DNA from: Candidatus Borreliella tachyglossi
GTDB lineage: Bacteria > Spirochaetota > Spirochaetia > Borreliales > Borreliaceae
Length of the DNA stretch: 64,000 nt
Reading direction: 5' to 3'
Assembly (NCBI RefSeq): GCF_003076595.1
Contig: NZ_CP025785.1
Coordinates: forward strand, 650,398-714,397
Position numbers and translations under genes: made by a program. Below, one piece after another: positions 28,992 through 38,223 of the stretch. Position 1 is the first letter of the stretch. Each line of letters opens with the position of its first letter. The notes beneath the pieces are model-generated. The model had not been told where the DNA came from. It did not search any database and was given only the letters and a program-made list of their open reading frames with translations.

Positions 28992-29717
28992 ATGAAGAGA
29001 TTTGATAAATTGTTACTCATGTCTTTACTCTTTATTGGTTGTACTGCAAGTTCAGAAATTCATTTAAAAGATGATATGAGTGGGACAATTTCAATAGTAG
29101 TAAATGTTAATAGGGAATTTGAAAACATAAAAAAAGAACTTATAACAACTCTTGGAGGAGCAGAATTAGCAGGAATGCCTCTTTTTCCGGTTGATGAAAT
29201 AAAGAAATTTTTTGATGGTTCAGGGAGAGAATGGGGTCTGGAACTTTTAGAAATTAATAGAAAAGGTGATTCTCTTAAATTAGTTGTTAAGTTTGGTAAT
29301 TTGCTCGAGCTTTTAAAAGATTATCAGATTAGAGAGGAAGTGCCCATATTTAGGGTAGGAAAAAAGAATGGCAAGAATATTATTAATATGGATATTAATT
29401 TGAAAAATGTTACAAGAGTTGTTGATATTAATAAGGAGTATGTAAATGATTCTCTTGCAGCACTCCTTCCTTCAGAAGAAGTTCCAATGTCTGAGAAGGA
29501 GTATAAGGATGTTTTAGTTTACTTTTTATCAGACTTTACTACAAAGGCAAGTGAGCTTATTGATAACTCTAGTATTAAAGTTAGAATTAAAACTTCAAGG
29601 AAAATTCAAGAACAGATTGGGTTAAAGCAGATTGACTTAAATACTGTAGAATTTAAATTAAGTATGATTAGGGGCTTAAGTCTGGAGAATCCAATAGAAA
29701 TGAGATTGGTTTATTGA
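28992..29717 (+). CDS. Putative lipoprotein of unknown function
   Basis: A 241-residue protein whose N-terminus is a lipoprotein signal (MKRFDKLLLMSLLFIGCTAS) with the lipobox Cys at residue 17. AAGGAG lies five bases before the ATG. Upstream there is a perfect TTGACA at 28941-28946, but the best -10 (TAGACT, 28961) is only 14 bp away. The mature protein is acidic and basic mixed, with no motif I recognise (MSGTISIVVNVNREFENIKKE at its start is beta-rich). It has a shared hairpin terminator with the convergent PTS gene. It is likely anchored on the inner or outer membrane. Confidence 0.78.
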   Translation: MKRFDKLLLMSLLFIGCTASSEIHLKDDMSGTISIVVNVNREFENIKKELITTLGGAELAGMPLFPVDEIKKFFDGSGREWGLELLEINRKGDSLKLVVKFGNLLELLKDYQIREEVPIFRVGKKNGKNIINMDINLKNVTRVVDINKEYVNDSLAALLPSEEVPMSEKEYKDVLVYFLSDFTTKASELIDNSSIKVRIKTSRKIQEQIGLKQIDLNTVEFKLSMIRGLSLENPIEMRLVY

Positions 29718-29741
29718 ATATATCATTTATATAAATAATAT

Positions 29742-29779
29742 ATTAAAAGAGATAGAAACTAATTCCTATCTCTTTTAAT
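29742..29779. terminator. Bidirectional terminator between lipoprotein gene and fructose PTS gene
   Basis: The 14-bp perfect stem ATTAAAAGAGATAG (29742-29755) / CTATCTCTTTTAAT (29766-29779) has a 10-base loop. The TAG stop of the PTS gene lies partly in the loop. Both strands have T-rich runs in the distal arm. Confidence 0.75.
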
Positions 29780-31606
29780 GAGGCCTAATAATATTGCTGT
29801 TATTGTGCTACCTACTAAGATGGATATTATCCACATTAAGGGGTTAGTTACTATAGGAAGAATAAAGATTCCGCCATGTGGAGCCATAAGTTTTACTTTA
29901 AAGAATGCAGATAAAAATCCTCCGATGGATGAGCCTAACATGCAGACGGGTATTACCTTTAAAGGATCTGCTGCTGCTAGGGGAATTACTCCTTCTGTTA
30001 TGAAACATGCACCTAGAACGTAACAAACTTTTCCAGTTTCTTTCTCTTCTTTTGAGAACTTGTTTTTGAAAATGCTAGTTGCAAGTGCAACACCAAGTGG
30101 AGGGATCATTCCTCCGACCATTACGCTTGCATGAGGAATATAATTTTCTGCAGTTATCATTGCAATTCCAAATGCGTAGGCCGCTTTGTTTATAGGGCCA
30201 CCCATGTCTATTGCCATCATTCCGCCAAGCAGTGCACCCAGTAGCGCCATATTTGTTCCGCTAAGCGAGTTTAGCATACTTGTTATTGAGATATTAATAA
30301 ATGCGATTGGTGCTAGTAAGAAATATATTAAAAAGCCTGATATTATTACCGAGAAAAAAGGGTAGATTAAAACAGGGTTTATGCCACTTAGTTTTTGTGG
30401 TACTATTTTGGCACTTATTGACTTTATACCTAAAGTTACATATCCTGCAATAAATCCTGCTAGAATTCCACCTAAGAAGCCTGCATTTCCTTTACTCATC
30501 ATTAATCCTGTAATCATTCCAGGTGCAAGTCCAGGACGTTCAGCTATGCTAAATGAGATATATCCAGCAAGTATGGGAATCATTAAGAAAAAGGCATTAC
30601 TACCGCCGATTTGCATTAAAATATCTGCTATCTTATTATAGCTTGAGTCATTTGGGTCAAAAGCTTTAATTCCAAACATGAATGATATTGCAATTACTAT
30701 TCCTCCTGAGACCACAAATGGAAGCATAAATGATACACCATTCATTAAATGTTTATATACATTACCTGTTTTTGTGATTTTTTCACTCTCGTTTTGTATT
30801 GTTTTGCTTTTGTAAATTTGTGCTTTGCTATCCAGAATGTTTTGTATTAGTTCTTTTGCTTTATGTATGCCGTCTTTAACACCAACCTCAATTAGTGGTT
30901 TACCATTAAACCTTTCTTTTTGCACAGCTTTACCAGATGCTATAATGACACCCTTTGCTCTTTTTATTTCATCTTCGTTGATTACATTATCAATACCACT
31001 AGAACCATTGGTTTCTACTTTTATCTCTATATTTAGTTCCGCTGCTGCACGTCTTAGACTATCGGCTGCCATGTATGTGTGAGCAATCCCTACAGGACAG
31101 GCTGTTACTGCTAAAATAAAATCTTTAGAGTTAGATTCATTGATTGTTTGCTCTGTATTGCTATTTAGTAGGACTTCTAAAAATTTATCTGTGTTGTTTG
31201 TAGTCATAATTTCTTGCCTTAGAGCATCATTATTAAATATGTTATTAAGATAGGATATTACTTTAATATGAGCATTGCCTGTGATTTTTTCAGGAACGGC
31301 CATCATAAAAAACAATTTTGAGAGTTTATCATCAGAAGCACTAAAATCAAATCCTTCGCCTTTAACTCGGAGTATGGCTATTCCATGTTTGTTAACGAAA
31401 TTGCCCTTTGCATGTGGCATTGCGATGTGTTCTTCAAGACCTGTTCCGTTTAGTTCTTCTCGGTTTTTAATTTCTTTGATAAAAGTCTCTCTATCGTTCA
31501 GATATCCGTGTTCATTAAGCATGTCGGTCATTTTTTCAATGACATCATTTTTATTTTTAGCCTCATAATTCAATGATATTAAGTTTTTGGAAAACAAATT
31601 TTTCAT
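29759..31606 (-). CDS. fruA: PTS fructose-type transporter, fused EIIA-EIIB-EIIC
   Basis: The start is taken as the ATG at 31606 (MKNLFSKNLIS), six bases after AAGGAG; a TTG two codons earlier is less likely. The 615-residue protein has EIIA at 1-150 with phospho-His65 (AMPHAKG), EIIB at about 163-265 with phospho-Cys170 (VTACPVGIAHTYMAAD), and a membrane EIIC from about 285 (GVSFMLPFVVSGGIVIA, ERPGLAPGMITG, MAIDMGGPINKAAYAFG). It imports and phosphorylates a fructose-type sugar to the 1-phosphate, which the divergent fruK product would use. The intergenic double palindrome is a likely shared control site. Confidence 0.93.
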   Translation of the reverse strand: MKNLFSKNLISLNYEAKNKNDVIEKMTDMLNEHGYLNDRETFIKEIKNREELNGTGLEEHIAMPHAKGNFVNKHGIAILRVKGEGFDFSASDDKLSKLFFMMAVPEKITGNAHIKVISYLNNIFNNDALRQEIMTTNNTDKFLEVLLNSNTEQTINESNSKDFILAVTACPVGIAHTYMAADSLRRAAAELNIEIKVETNGSSGIDNVINEDEIKRAKGVIIASGKAVQKERFNGKPLIEVGVKDGIHKAKELIQNILDSKAQIYKSKTIQNESEKITKTGNVYKHLMNGVSFMLPFVVSGGIVIAISFMFGIKAFDPNDSSYNKIADILMQIGGSNAFFLMIPILAGYISFSIAERPGLAPGMITGLMMSKGNAGFLGGILAGFIAGYVTLGIKSISAKIVPQKLSGINPVLIYPFFSVIISGFLIYFLLAPIAFINISITSMLNSLSGTNMALLGALLGGMMAIDMGGPINKAAYAFGIAMITAENYIPHASVMVGGMIPPLGVALATSIFKNKFSKEEKETGKVCYVLGACFITEGVIPLAAADPLKVIPVCMLGSSIGGFLSAFFKVKLMAPHGGIFILPIVTNPLMWIISILVGSTITAILLGLIKRDRN

Positions 31607-31620
31607 AAGCAACTCCTTAA

Positions 31621-31658
31621 TGTATTATACTATAATACATATAGTTAGAAACTATATG
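31621..31658. promoter_or_regulatory. Two adjacent palindromes in the fruA-fruK divergent region
   Basis: TGTATTATA-C-TATAATACA (31621-31639) is a perfect 19-bp palindrome. It abuts CATATAGTT-AGA-AACTATATG (31638-31658), a perfect 21-bp palindrome. The first contains a TATAAT hexamer on each strand. Together they look like operators or overlapping divergent promoters for the PTS and kinase genes. No repressor gene lies nearby. Confidence 0.55.
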
Positions 31659-31696
31659 ATTATTTAGTCATTTAATATATTTACAAGGAGGCTAGC

Positions 31697-32614
31697 TTGA
31701 TATATACGTTGACTCTTAATCCTGCTATTGATTATAAAATAGTTGTGGATGGGTTTCAGAAAGGATGCCTAAATCATGCTCTTTCGAGTAACTTTTTAGC
31801 TGGTGGTAAGGGAATAAATGTAAGTAGTGTACTTAAGAATTTTGAAACAGAAAGTATTGCTTGTGGGTTTTTGGGCGGATTTACTGGTGATTATATAAAG
31901 TGTTCTCTTGATTTAAGAGGAATAAAGAATGACTTTATTAAAATAGCTGAGCATACTAGAATAAATATTAAAATGATGTCAGATGGAGAAGAGACAGAGA
32001 TTAATGGGAATTCACCTGCAATTCTTGAGAGCGATTTCAAATATTTGATTAAAATATTTAAGAATATAGATAAAGATATATTGATAATGTCTGGAAGTAT
32101 TCCAACCTCGCTTGGGGCTAATGCATATAATGAGATCGCTAAGAATCTTTCTAGTAATGCCCAGTTAATTATTGATACTAGTGGAATTGCCCTGCAGAAA
32201 GCTGTAGAGCTTAAACCTTTTTTAATAAAGCCAAATATTCATGAACTTGAGGAACTCTTAGGTATCAAGTTAAGCTCTAGGCAGGATGTAGTTAAGGGTG
32301 GATATAGCCTTATAGAGAGGGGTGTTCAAAATATTATAGTGTCAATGGGAGGTGATGGGGCTGTTTTTATAAGTGATAAAGAAACTTATATAGCAAGTGT
32401 TCCAAAAATTAATTCGATTAGTACTATTGGAGCGGGAGATTCTGTTGTTGCTGGATTTGTACATGCTTATCAAAATGGGAATTCTTTTTATGATTCTTTT
32501 AAATTTGGAATTGCATCAGGAACTGCAACAGCTCTTAAGGGGCAACTTTGCAGTGTTGATGATGTTAAAGAGATTCTTGATAAAATTAATATACAGCAGC
32601 TTGCTTTGGAATAG
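31697..32614 (+). CDS. fruK: 1-phosphofructokinase (PfkB family)
   Basis: The TTG start at 31697 follows AAGGAGG by six bases. The 305-residue PfkB-family kinase shows LTLNPAIDYKIVVDGF, the substrate loop AGGKGINVSSVLKNF, a KPNIHELEELLG block, SMGGDGAVF and the anion-hole/catalytic Asp motif STIGAGDSVVAGF. It converts fructose 1-phosphate to the 1,6-bisphosphate, feeding glycolysis. A tagatose-6-phosphate kinase activity is an alternative in this subfamily; the divergent fructose PTS favours FruK. Confidence 0.92.
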   Translation: MIYTLTLNPAIDYKIVVDGFQKGCLNHALSSNFLAGGKGINVSSVLKNFETESIACGFLGGFTGDYIKCSLDLRGIKNDFIKIAEHTRINIKMMSDGEETEINGNSPAILESDFKYLIKIFKNIDKDILIMSGSIPTSLGANAYNEIAKNLSSNAQLIIDTSGIALQKAVELKPFLIKPNIHELEELLGIKLSSRQDVVKGGYSLIERGVQNIIVSMGGDGAVFISDKETYIASVPKINSISTIGAGDSVVAGFVHAYQNGNSFYDSFKFGIASGTATALKGQLCSVDDVKEILDKINIQQLALE

Positions 32615-32815
32615 TTTAAATATTTTTTTGTATTTAATGATGTTAATTATATTAAATTTTTAAATACTTGTATTTTTTGAGTTATTTTTTTAATTTGCTT
32701 TGGTTAGTTATTGCTTGATAAGGAATTATTATTCATATGGATGTATATCTGTATTTATGAAGAAGGGAAAAGTATAAAGAGATACCTTAAATGAGTAGTG
32801 TAAAGCTCTTAGTAT

Positions 32816-32889
32816 CGGGAGCGACGGGTCTCGAACCCGCGACCTCCTGCGTGACAGGCAGGCGTTCTAACCATCTGAACTACACCCCC
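32816..32889 (-). tRNA. tRNA-Asp (GTC)
   Basis: Minus-strand cloverleaf: acceptor GGGGGTG/CGCTCCC with two G.U pairs, anticodon loop CTGTCAC, anticodon stem CCTGC/GCAGG... and T-loop TTCGAGA. The 200 bases between fruK and this tRNA are AT-rich, with no other feature seen. Confidence 0.94.
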
Positions 32890-32906
32890 AAATGCAATAC
32901 CTTAAG

Positions 32907-32935
32907 ATTATATTTCTTTTCTTTTTGTTTGTCAA
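32907..32935 (-). promoter_or_regulatory. Consensus promoter for tRNA-Asp
   Basis: On the minus strand there is a perfect TTGACA (32935-32930), a 17-bp spacer and a perfect TATAAT (32912-32907), 17 bases before tRNA-Asp. It starts two bases after the recD stop codon. This is the best sigma-70 match seen in the window. Confidence 0.8.
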
Positions 32936-32936
32936 T

Positions 32937-34772
32937 TTATTTTAATGCATTTATATATTCTGAAATTTTTGAATCTCTCTTTATTGTTTTTAGACTAATA
33001 TTTTTAATTGTTTCTTCGTTTGATATTATTTCTACGCTTTCCTTAGCTCTTGTTATTGCAGTATAGAGTAATTCTTTTGTTAAGAATGGGTGGTCTTCTA
33101 TTATTATTTGTACATATTTGTACTCAGATCCTTGGCTTTTATGTATTGTTGTGGCAAAGCTAAGTTCATATTTTTTCAGTAAATTAAAATTTATCTTTTT
33201 ATATATCTCATTCTCTCTTTTAATTAAGGCGTAAATTTTGGAATTTTCTTTAAATAAAACACCTCTTTCTCCATTAAATAGGTCATTTTTATAGTCATTT
33301 TGAGTAATCAGAATTATTTGGCCAATTAGATTGCCATAAATTTTTTTTAAATGCATTTTTATTATTTCATTTATTCTTTTTGTCCCAAATTTTCCAATAT
33401 TTCTTGAACATAAAATAGTTTTGTTAAGCAAAACATTAAGTATTGATTCAATTTCTTCATTTCTTAGCGATTTAAGGTCAAAATTTAAGATATTATTGTA
33501 TAAGTTTTTTGTATAATTTAATAATTCATTTTCAATATTTATGTTGTTTATTTCCTGTAAAAGTATACTTTTGCTATTCCTAATTTGGAGAGAGATTAAA
33601 TCTTTATCTTCTTTGTATATCGCTTCTGCTAATAAAGCTATCTCATCGTTGCTTCTGAAATTTTTTTTAAGTATTTCTACATTGTCATTATTTATATCTT
33701 TTATTTTTATAAGACTTGAATATACACTACCTCCACCTATTGATGGGAGCTGATTTTTGTCGCCTGCTATTATAAGTTTTGTGCTTGCTTTAATTGCCTT
33801 TAGTAATTTTAAGAACATGCTTGCATCTACCATAGAAGCTTCATCAATAATTATTATGTCAAATTCTAGAGGGTTTGCTTCATCGTATTTATTGCCTTTA
33901 TTGATGAATGAAATTTTTAGTAATTTTTGTACTGTGCTATATTCTGTTTCAAGGTTTGTAAATGATTCTTTTAGACTTGATTTAAGTTTTTGACTTGCTT
34001 TTCCAGTTGGTGCTACAAGAGCTACTTTTTGCTTGACATTTAAATTAATTAAATTCATATCAATTGCCTTTAAAATATAATTGATGGTTGTTGTTTTGCC
34101 TGTTCCAGGACCACCGCTGAGTATAAGCAAGTTGTTTCTTAGAGACTTTTTTATTGAGCTTATTTGCGCTTCGCTTAAGTCGTCAACATTTAAATTAGTC
34201 ATGATATTTTCTATTGTCTGCTCGCTGATTTTAATTTTGTTATGTATTAGTCTCTTGTATATTTTTTTAATTAATTCTTCTTCTTCTCTAAAGGTTTTTT
34301 GAGTGTAAATATGAATATCATTTTCTAATATCAAAGGAGTTGTGATTTTTTCATTCATGTTGAAATCGCTTATTATATTGTTTGCTTTTAAGTGAAGAAT
34401 AATTTCATTAATTTTTATTGCTTTGCTCAATTCTGTAAGTTCTTCTAGTATTTTTATTGCTCTTTTATAGAATTTGTCATCAGCTTCAAGTTCAAATAAA
34501 GCACATTCGATTGTTTGCTGAATATCTTTTGATAGTAAGGTAATATTGGCTCTTAAGTGTCCTTTAGAGAGATAATTAAATAGAAATATTAAGAAAATAG
34601 TAAGCTCTTCTGATTTTTCATGCACTAGTTTTTCTGTAAGCAAGTGTGATTTATAGTAATTTTCTATGTTAATATTTAATATTTCAATTATTTCATAAAT
34701 TTTGATCTCTGGATTTAAATAATTTCTCTTGTCATTCTTTAAAAATTCTCTTAAGACTAGATAGTTTCTCAT
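32937..34772 (-). CDS. recD: Exodeoxyribonuclease V alpha subunit RecD
   Basis: A 611-residue SF1B helicase: Walker A in LSGGPGTGKTTTINYIL, Walker B IIIIDEASMVDASM, GDKNQLPSIGGG, a C-terminal motif V/VI block (FATTIHKSQGSEYKYV, LLYTAITRAKE). It is the fast 5'-3' motor of RecBCD and works with RecB and RecC, encoded directly upstream. The start (MRNYLVLREFLK) is nine bases after the recB stop. It is the last gene of the leftward pncB-recC-recB-recD operon. Confidence 0.95.
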   Translation of the reverse strand: MRNYLVLREFLKNDKRNYLNPEIKIYEIIEILNINIENYYKSHLLTEKLVHEKSEELTIFLIFLFNYLSKGHLRANITLLSKDIQQTIECALFELEADDKFYKRAIKILEELTELSKAIKINEIILHLKANNIISDFNMNEKITTPLILENDIHIYTQKTFREEEELIKKIYKRLIHNKIKISEQTIENIMTNLNVDDLSEAQISSIKKSLRNNLLILSGGPGTGKTTTINYILKAIDMNLINLNVKQKVALVAPTGKASQKLKSSLKESFTNLETEYSTVQKLLKISFINKGNKYDEANPLEFDIIIIDEASMVDASMFLKLLKAIKASTKLIIAGDKNQLPSIGGGSVYSSLIKIKDINNDNVEILKKNFRSNDEIALLAEAIYKEDKDLISLQIRNSKSILLQEINNINIENELLNYTKNLYNNILNFDLKSLRNEEIESILNVLLNKTILCSRNIGKFGTKRINEIIKMHLKKIYGNLIGQIILITQNDYKNDLFNGERGVLFKENSKIYALIKRENEIYKKINFNLLKKYELSFATTIHKSQGSEYKYVQIIIEDHPFLTKELLYTAITRAKESVEIISNEETIKNISLKTIKRDSKISEYINALK

Positions 34773-34781
34773 ATTTTCCTA

Positions 34782-37700
34782 TTAAGTTTTCAGTTGTAAA
34801 TAGATTTGCTCTAAATCTAATTCTTGAAAATTTGGTAAACTTGAGTAGATACCATTTTGAGTGCCAAGTTGATCTTCAGGGTTTTCTTGAAACGCTCTTG
34901 TAAAGATATAGATTATTCCGCCAAAATTTTTATTATACGTCTCTATGTTTCTAAAGAGTATTTTTTTTATTCCTAGCGCGTAAATTTTATATTGCAAGTC
35001 ATACTGTTCTTGCGTCATTATCTTCTTTAAGTTTTCTAGGTTGTAATCGCTAGGGTTTTGTCCGAGATAATTTGTTTTATAGTCTAGAATGTATACTTTA
35101 TTATTAATCTTAAATATAAGATCAATAATTCCTTTTATGTATCCATTATTTAAGTTTAAATCTAGTTCCTTGTAGCTCTTAATTGGATTATTTTGTATAT
35201 TAGCCTTGATGTCTATTTTCATTAAAAATTCCATCTCTTTTTGCAATTCTTGAATGTCACATAGCCTTGCATTAATAAATTTAATTCTTGTGCTTAATAT
35301 GTTGTAAATCATCTGTGTGAGTGATTCTTGTATCTCGGCTGTGTTTAGGTTTGAATTAAAATATTTGATTTTTTTCTGTATAAGATTGATATTCATTTTT
35401 TGAAAGTTATTGAAGGTGTCTTTTGCATCGCTAAAATTTATCTCTTCCATTACTGCATGTAAAATATTACCAATGTCTTTGCCTTTTGGAAGAGTTTCCT
35501 TAGTGCGAGTGGTATCATTAGCATAGTTCTCAGCATCTTCTATCTTTCTGCTTGTATGATAAATAGACTTATACAGTGATGCAAGACTTGTATAGCTGTG
35601 TGTATATTCTTTCCTAAATAGGGTTTTGTCTATTGCTGTTGGAGGGAGTAATTTTGTATCTTGATGATAATTTATGTCTAATTTATTGAATTGATGAGTT
35701 TGCAGTAGAGTGTATATATTGAAGTCTTGATTTATTCCATCAATTGTTTTTATATCTGCTAACTCTAGCAATTTGTTTACTGTTGAGCCTTTATTGACAA
35801 TAAAGAGAGCAAATCTAGGCCTTGTTGTCCCTACATAAAAAATGTTTTTCTCCTCATTTAAGGCTTTATGTGTGGCAAATTTTTGATTCTCTTTTAATTT
35901 TAAAAAATCATATTCTATTTTGTCTTTTAAGCAAAACTTATAGAATGTTTCAGAATTTTTTAAGAGGGTAGTATTCTTTTGAAGGTCGCCTACTAAGAAT
36001 ACGATATTAAAACTTAAGCCTTTTGCTTTATGAATGGTCAGTATTTCTATGGATTGACTATCTGTGAAAGTTGTATTGTCTTCATCTTCTTCAATGTCTT
36101 GATTGATTATTAGTTCTTCTAGAGCAGATATTAATGATTCTATATTTCTCTCTTCATAGTAAATTTTGGAAATAAAGTCTAGGCTTGCCTCGTAATTCTT
36201 AAGTTCTTCCAAGTTTCCTTCATTTATTAATGTTTCTTTGTAACTTTTTTTTGCGTTTGCAAATTTGGTAAGAGTTGGGCTTTTAAAAGTTCTTGCCAAA
36301 TTTATCCATAAATCTTTATTTGATATGATTGTTTCTATTGCTTTTATCAATGTTATTTCTTTATTTTCAAGTGAATATATTATGTCACTAATGAGTTCTT
36401 CTATGTAATGCATTGCATCTCTTTCAAGGAAATCTAGGTATAATTCCCATGGCAGATTTATTATTTTGCTAGTGAGGACATAATTTAGAGTTTGAAAACC
36501 CTGTTTCTTGTCTAGACATTTTATTAGATAAAGTATTTCACTAAATTCTTTTGTCTTAAAGAGTACATCTTCAATTTTATTCGTTTGTATATCTTGATTT
36601 TTAAGTATTTTGCATATTAGGTCTATTTCCTTGCCTGTTCTGCAAAGTATTTTGATGTCTGATTCTTTAATTCTTCGCAGTTGATTATTGTCATAAATTT
36701 TTCCGTTTGTTAACAAATATTTTATTGTTAGTGCTGTCTTTTGTAGAGTATTCTCATTCTCTCCAGTCTCTATTATGTTTATTCCTTCTATTTCTTGCTC
36801 ATTGATGAAAATGTTATTATTATCATTTTTGGGATTTGTGCTTGATTTAATAAATTCGATTTGCTCAATTGTTGATGTTTCTGTTTTATTGTAGAGATTA
36901 TCAAATATAATATTTAAAGGTTCAACTAACTTTTTATTTGCTCTATAATTTGTTGCTGAAGTTATTTTTGCATCATCTGTTATTTTATGTTTTATTCCTT
37001 GGTTGTAAAATGAGACATCAGCATTTCTGAATGCATAAATTATTTGTTTAGGATCAGCTATAAATACTAGTTTTATGCCACAAGAGTTAAGCATTTCAAA
37101 TATTTCTATTTGTATTAGGTTTAAATCTTGTGCTTCATCTATTAATATTATTTTATATCTGTTTTTTATTGAATTTAATAGTTTTCTGTCGGGAGATTTT
37201 AGATGGGTTTTAAAGTTTAGTATTATATGTCTTTGATCTATAATGCTTGTTGCATTTATAGTGTTTGTAAGTTCTTTTTCTATGTATTTGAGTATTTTAT
37301 ATTCGACTTTTAACCTAATGTATCTCTTCAGGGTGTCTTTATCTTCTGTGTCTGTATTTGTTGCATGACTAAGATTTCTTAAAGCAGTTTTTATTTTAAG
37401 TTCCTTGTCTGAGAGAGTAGTATTTTTCTTAAGATTGGATTCCATAATTTTAGAGAAGAATTTGTTGTTTGTGAGCACGTCTGCTATTTTTACTATGTCT
37501 TGTTCATTACTATATTTTATTTCTGAGATTGAAATTCCTTTTCTATGTTTGTCTAGGAAAGTTCTCCTCTCTTCCATAGTCATACAGTTTAGTTCTTCTA
37601 TTATTAAGGTATATTCATGTACTAATCTGTCTTTATTTGTAAGTATGTTTTGAAACATTGTTTGCTTTTCTATCCAACTTCCTAGTTCTTTCGTTTTGTC

Positions 37701-38219
37701 TCTTTTATAACCTTGTTTTATATTTTCAATCATGTCTTTTGTATATTTAAAGTTGGATTTAAATATTTCAAATTCATCGCTATTTATGGATAATTCTTTG
37801 CATAGTGTATCTGATTTTCGTAAAAATTCATAAATTATTTCGTCTATTTCTGATGTAAAGTGTTTTACCTTGTACTTAGAAAAATTTTCTGTTTCAATTT
37901 GAAAATTGTTTAAAGAGTGTAGTGCAAATTTATGTATGGTTGAGATAAAAATTTTACTTGATTGCTCATAAATTTCTTTTAGAAGTTTGTTTGTCTTAGA
38001 ATTCTGATATGCGGTCTCAATTGTCTTTAATATTCTGATATGCATCTCTTCTGTTGCTTTTTTTGTAAATGTAAGCACTAAAATCTCGCTTGGAGAATAT
38101 ATTTTACTTGCAAGTAAGCTTGTAATGGCATGCTCAAGTGTGTAGGTCTTTCCAGTTCCTGCTGAGGCTTCAATTAATATTTTATCAAAGTGGTTTATTT
38201 TATCTATTAGCTCACTCAT
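34782..38219 (-). CDS. recB: Exodeoxyribonuclease V beta subunit RecB
   Basis: A 1145-residue UvrD-like helicase with a C-terminal nuclease. Walker A is IEASAGTGKTYTLEHAI, Walker B ILIDEAQDLNLIQIEIF, motif V ILTIHKAKGLSFNIVFLVGD, motif VI VGTTRPRFALFI. The RecB nuclease signature is complete with Asp1033, Asp1046 and Lys1048 (LDYKTNYLG), spaced as in E. coli RecB. It provides the 3'-5' motor and the only nuclease site of RecBCD. It is four bases downstream of recC. With the pcrA remnant at 4403, this is the only UvrD-type helicase intact in this window. Confidence 0.95.
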   Translation of the reverse strand: MSELIDKINHFDKILIEASAGTGKTYTLEHAITSLLASKIYSPSEILVLTFTKKATEEMHIRILKTIETAYQNSKTNKLLKEIYEQSSKIFISTIHKFALHSLNNFQIETENFSKYKVKHFTSEIDEIIYEFLRKSDTLCKELSINSDEFEIFKSNFKYTKDMIENIKQGYKRDKTKELGSWIEKQTMFQNILTNKDRLVHEYTLIIEELNCMTMEERRTFLDKHRKGISISEIKYSNEQDIVKIADVLTNNKFFSKIMESNLKKNTTLSDKELKIKTALRNLSHATNTDTEDKDTLKRYIRLKVEYKILKYIEKELTNTINATSIIDQRHIILNFKTHLKSPDRKLLNSIKNRYKIILIDEAQDLNLIQIEIFEMLNSCGIKLVFIADPKQIIYAFRNADVSFYNQGIKHKITDDAKITSATNYRANKKLVEPLNIIFDNLYNKTETSTIEQIEFIKSSTNPKNDNNNIFINEQEIEGINIIETGENENTLQKTALTIKYLLTNGKIYDNNQLRRIKESDIKILCRTGKEIDLICKILKNQDIQTNKIEDVLFKTKEFSEILYLIKCLDKKQGFQTLNYVLTSKIINLPWELYLDFLERDAMHYIEELISDIIYSLENKEITLIKAIETIISNKDLWINLARTFKSPTLTKFANAKKSYKETLINEGNLEELKNYEASLDFISKIYYEERNIESLISALEELIINQDIEEDEDNTTFTDSQSIEILTIHKAKGLSFNIVFLVGDLQKNTTLLKNSETFYKFCLKDKIEYDFLKLKENQKFATHKALNEEKNIFYVGTTRPRFALFIVNKGSTVNKLLELADIKTIDGINQDFNIYTLLQTHQFNKLDINYHQDTKLLPPTAIDKTLFRKEYTHSYTSLASLYKSIYHTSRKIEDAENYANDTTRTKETLPKGKDIGNILHAVMEEINFSDAKDTFNNFQKMNINLIQKKIKYFNSNLNTAEIQESLTQMIYNILSTRIKFINARLCDIQELQKEMEFLMKIDIKANIQNNPIKSYKELDLNLNNGYIKGIIDLIFKINNKVYILDYKTNYLGQNPSDYNLENLKKIMTQEQYDLQYKIYALGIKKILFRNIETYNKNFGGIIYIFTRAFQENPEDQLGTQNGIYSSLPNFQELDLEQIYLQLKT

Positions 38220-38223
38220 AAGG

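Noticed and set aside
32791-33066. Plus-strand ORF with SGATGLEPATSCVTGRRSNHLNYTP
   Set aside because: It is the translated complement of tRNA-Asp, a well-known artefact of gene prediction, followed by the antisense of recD.
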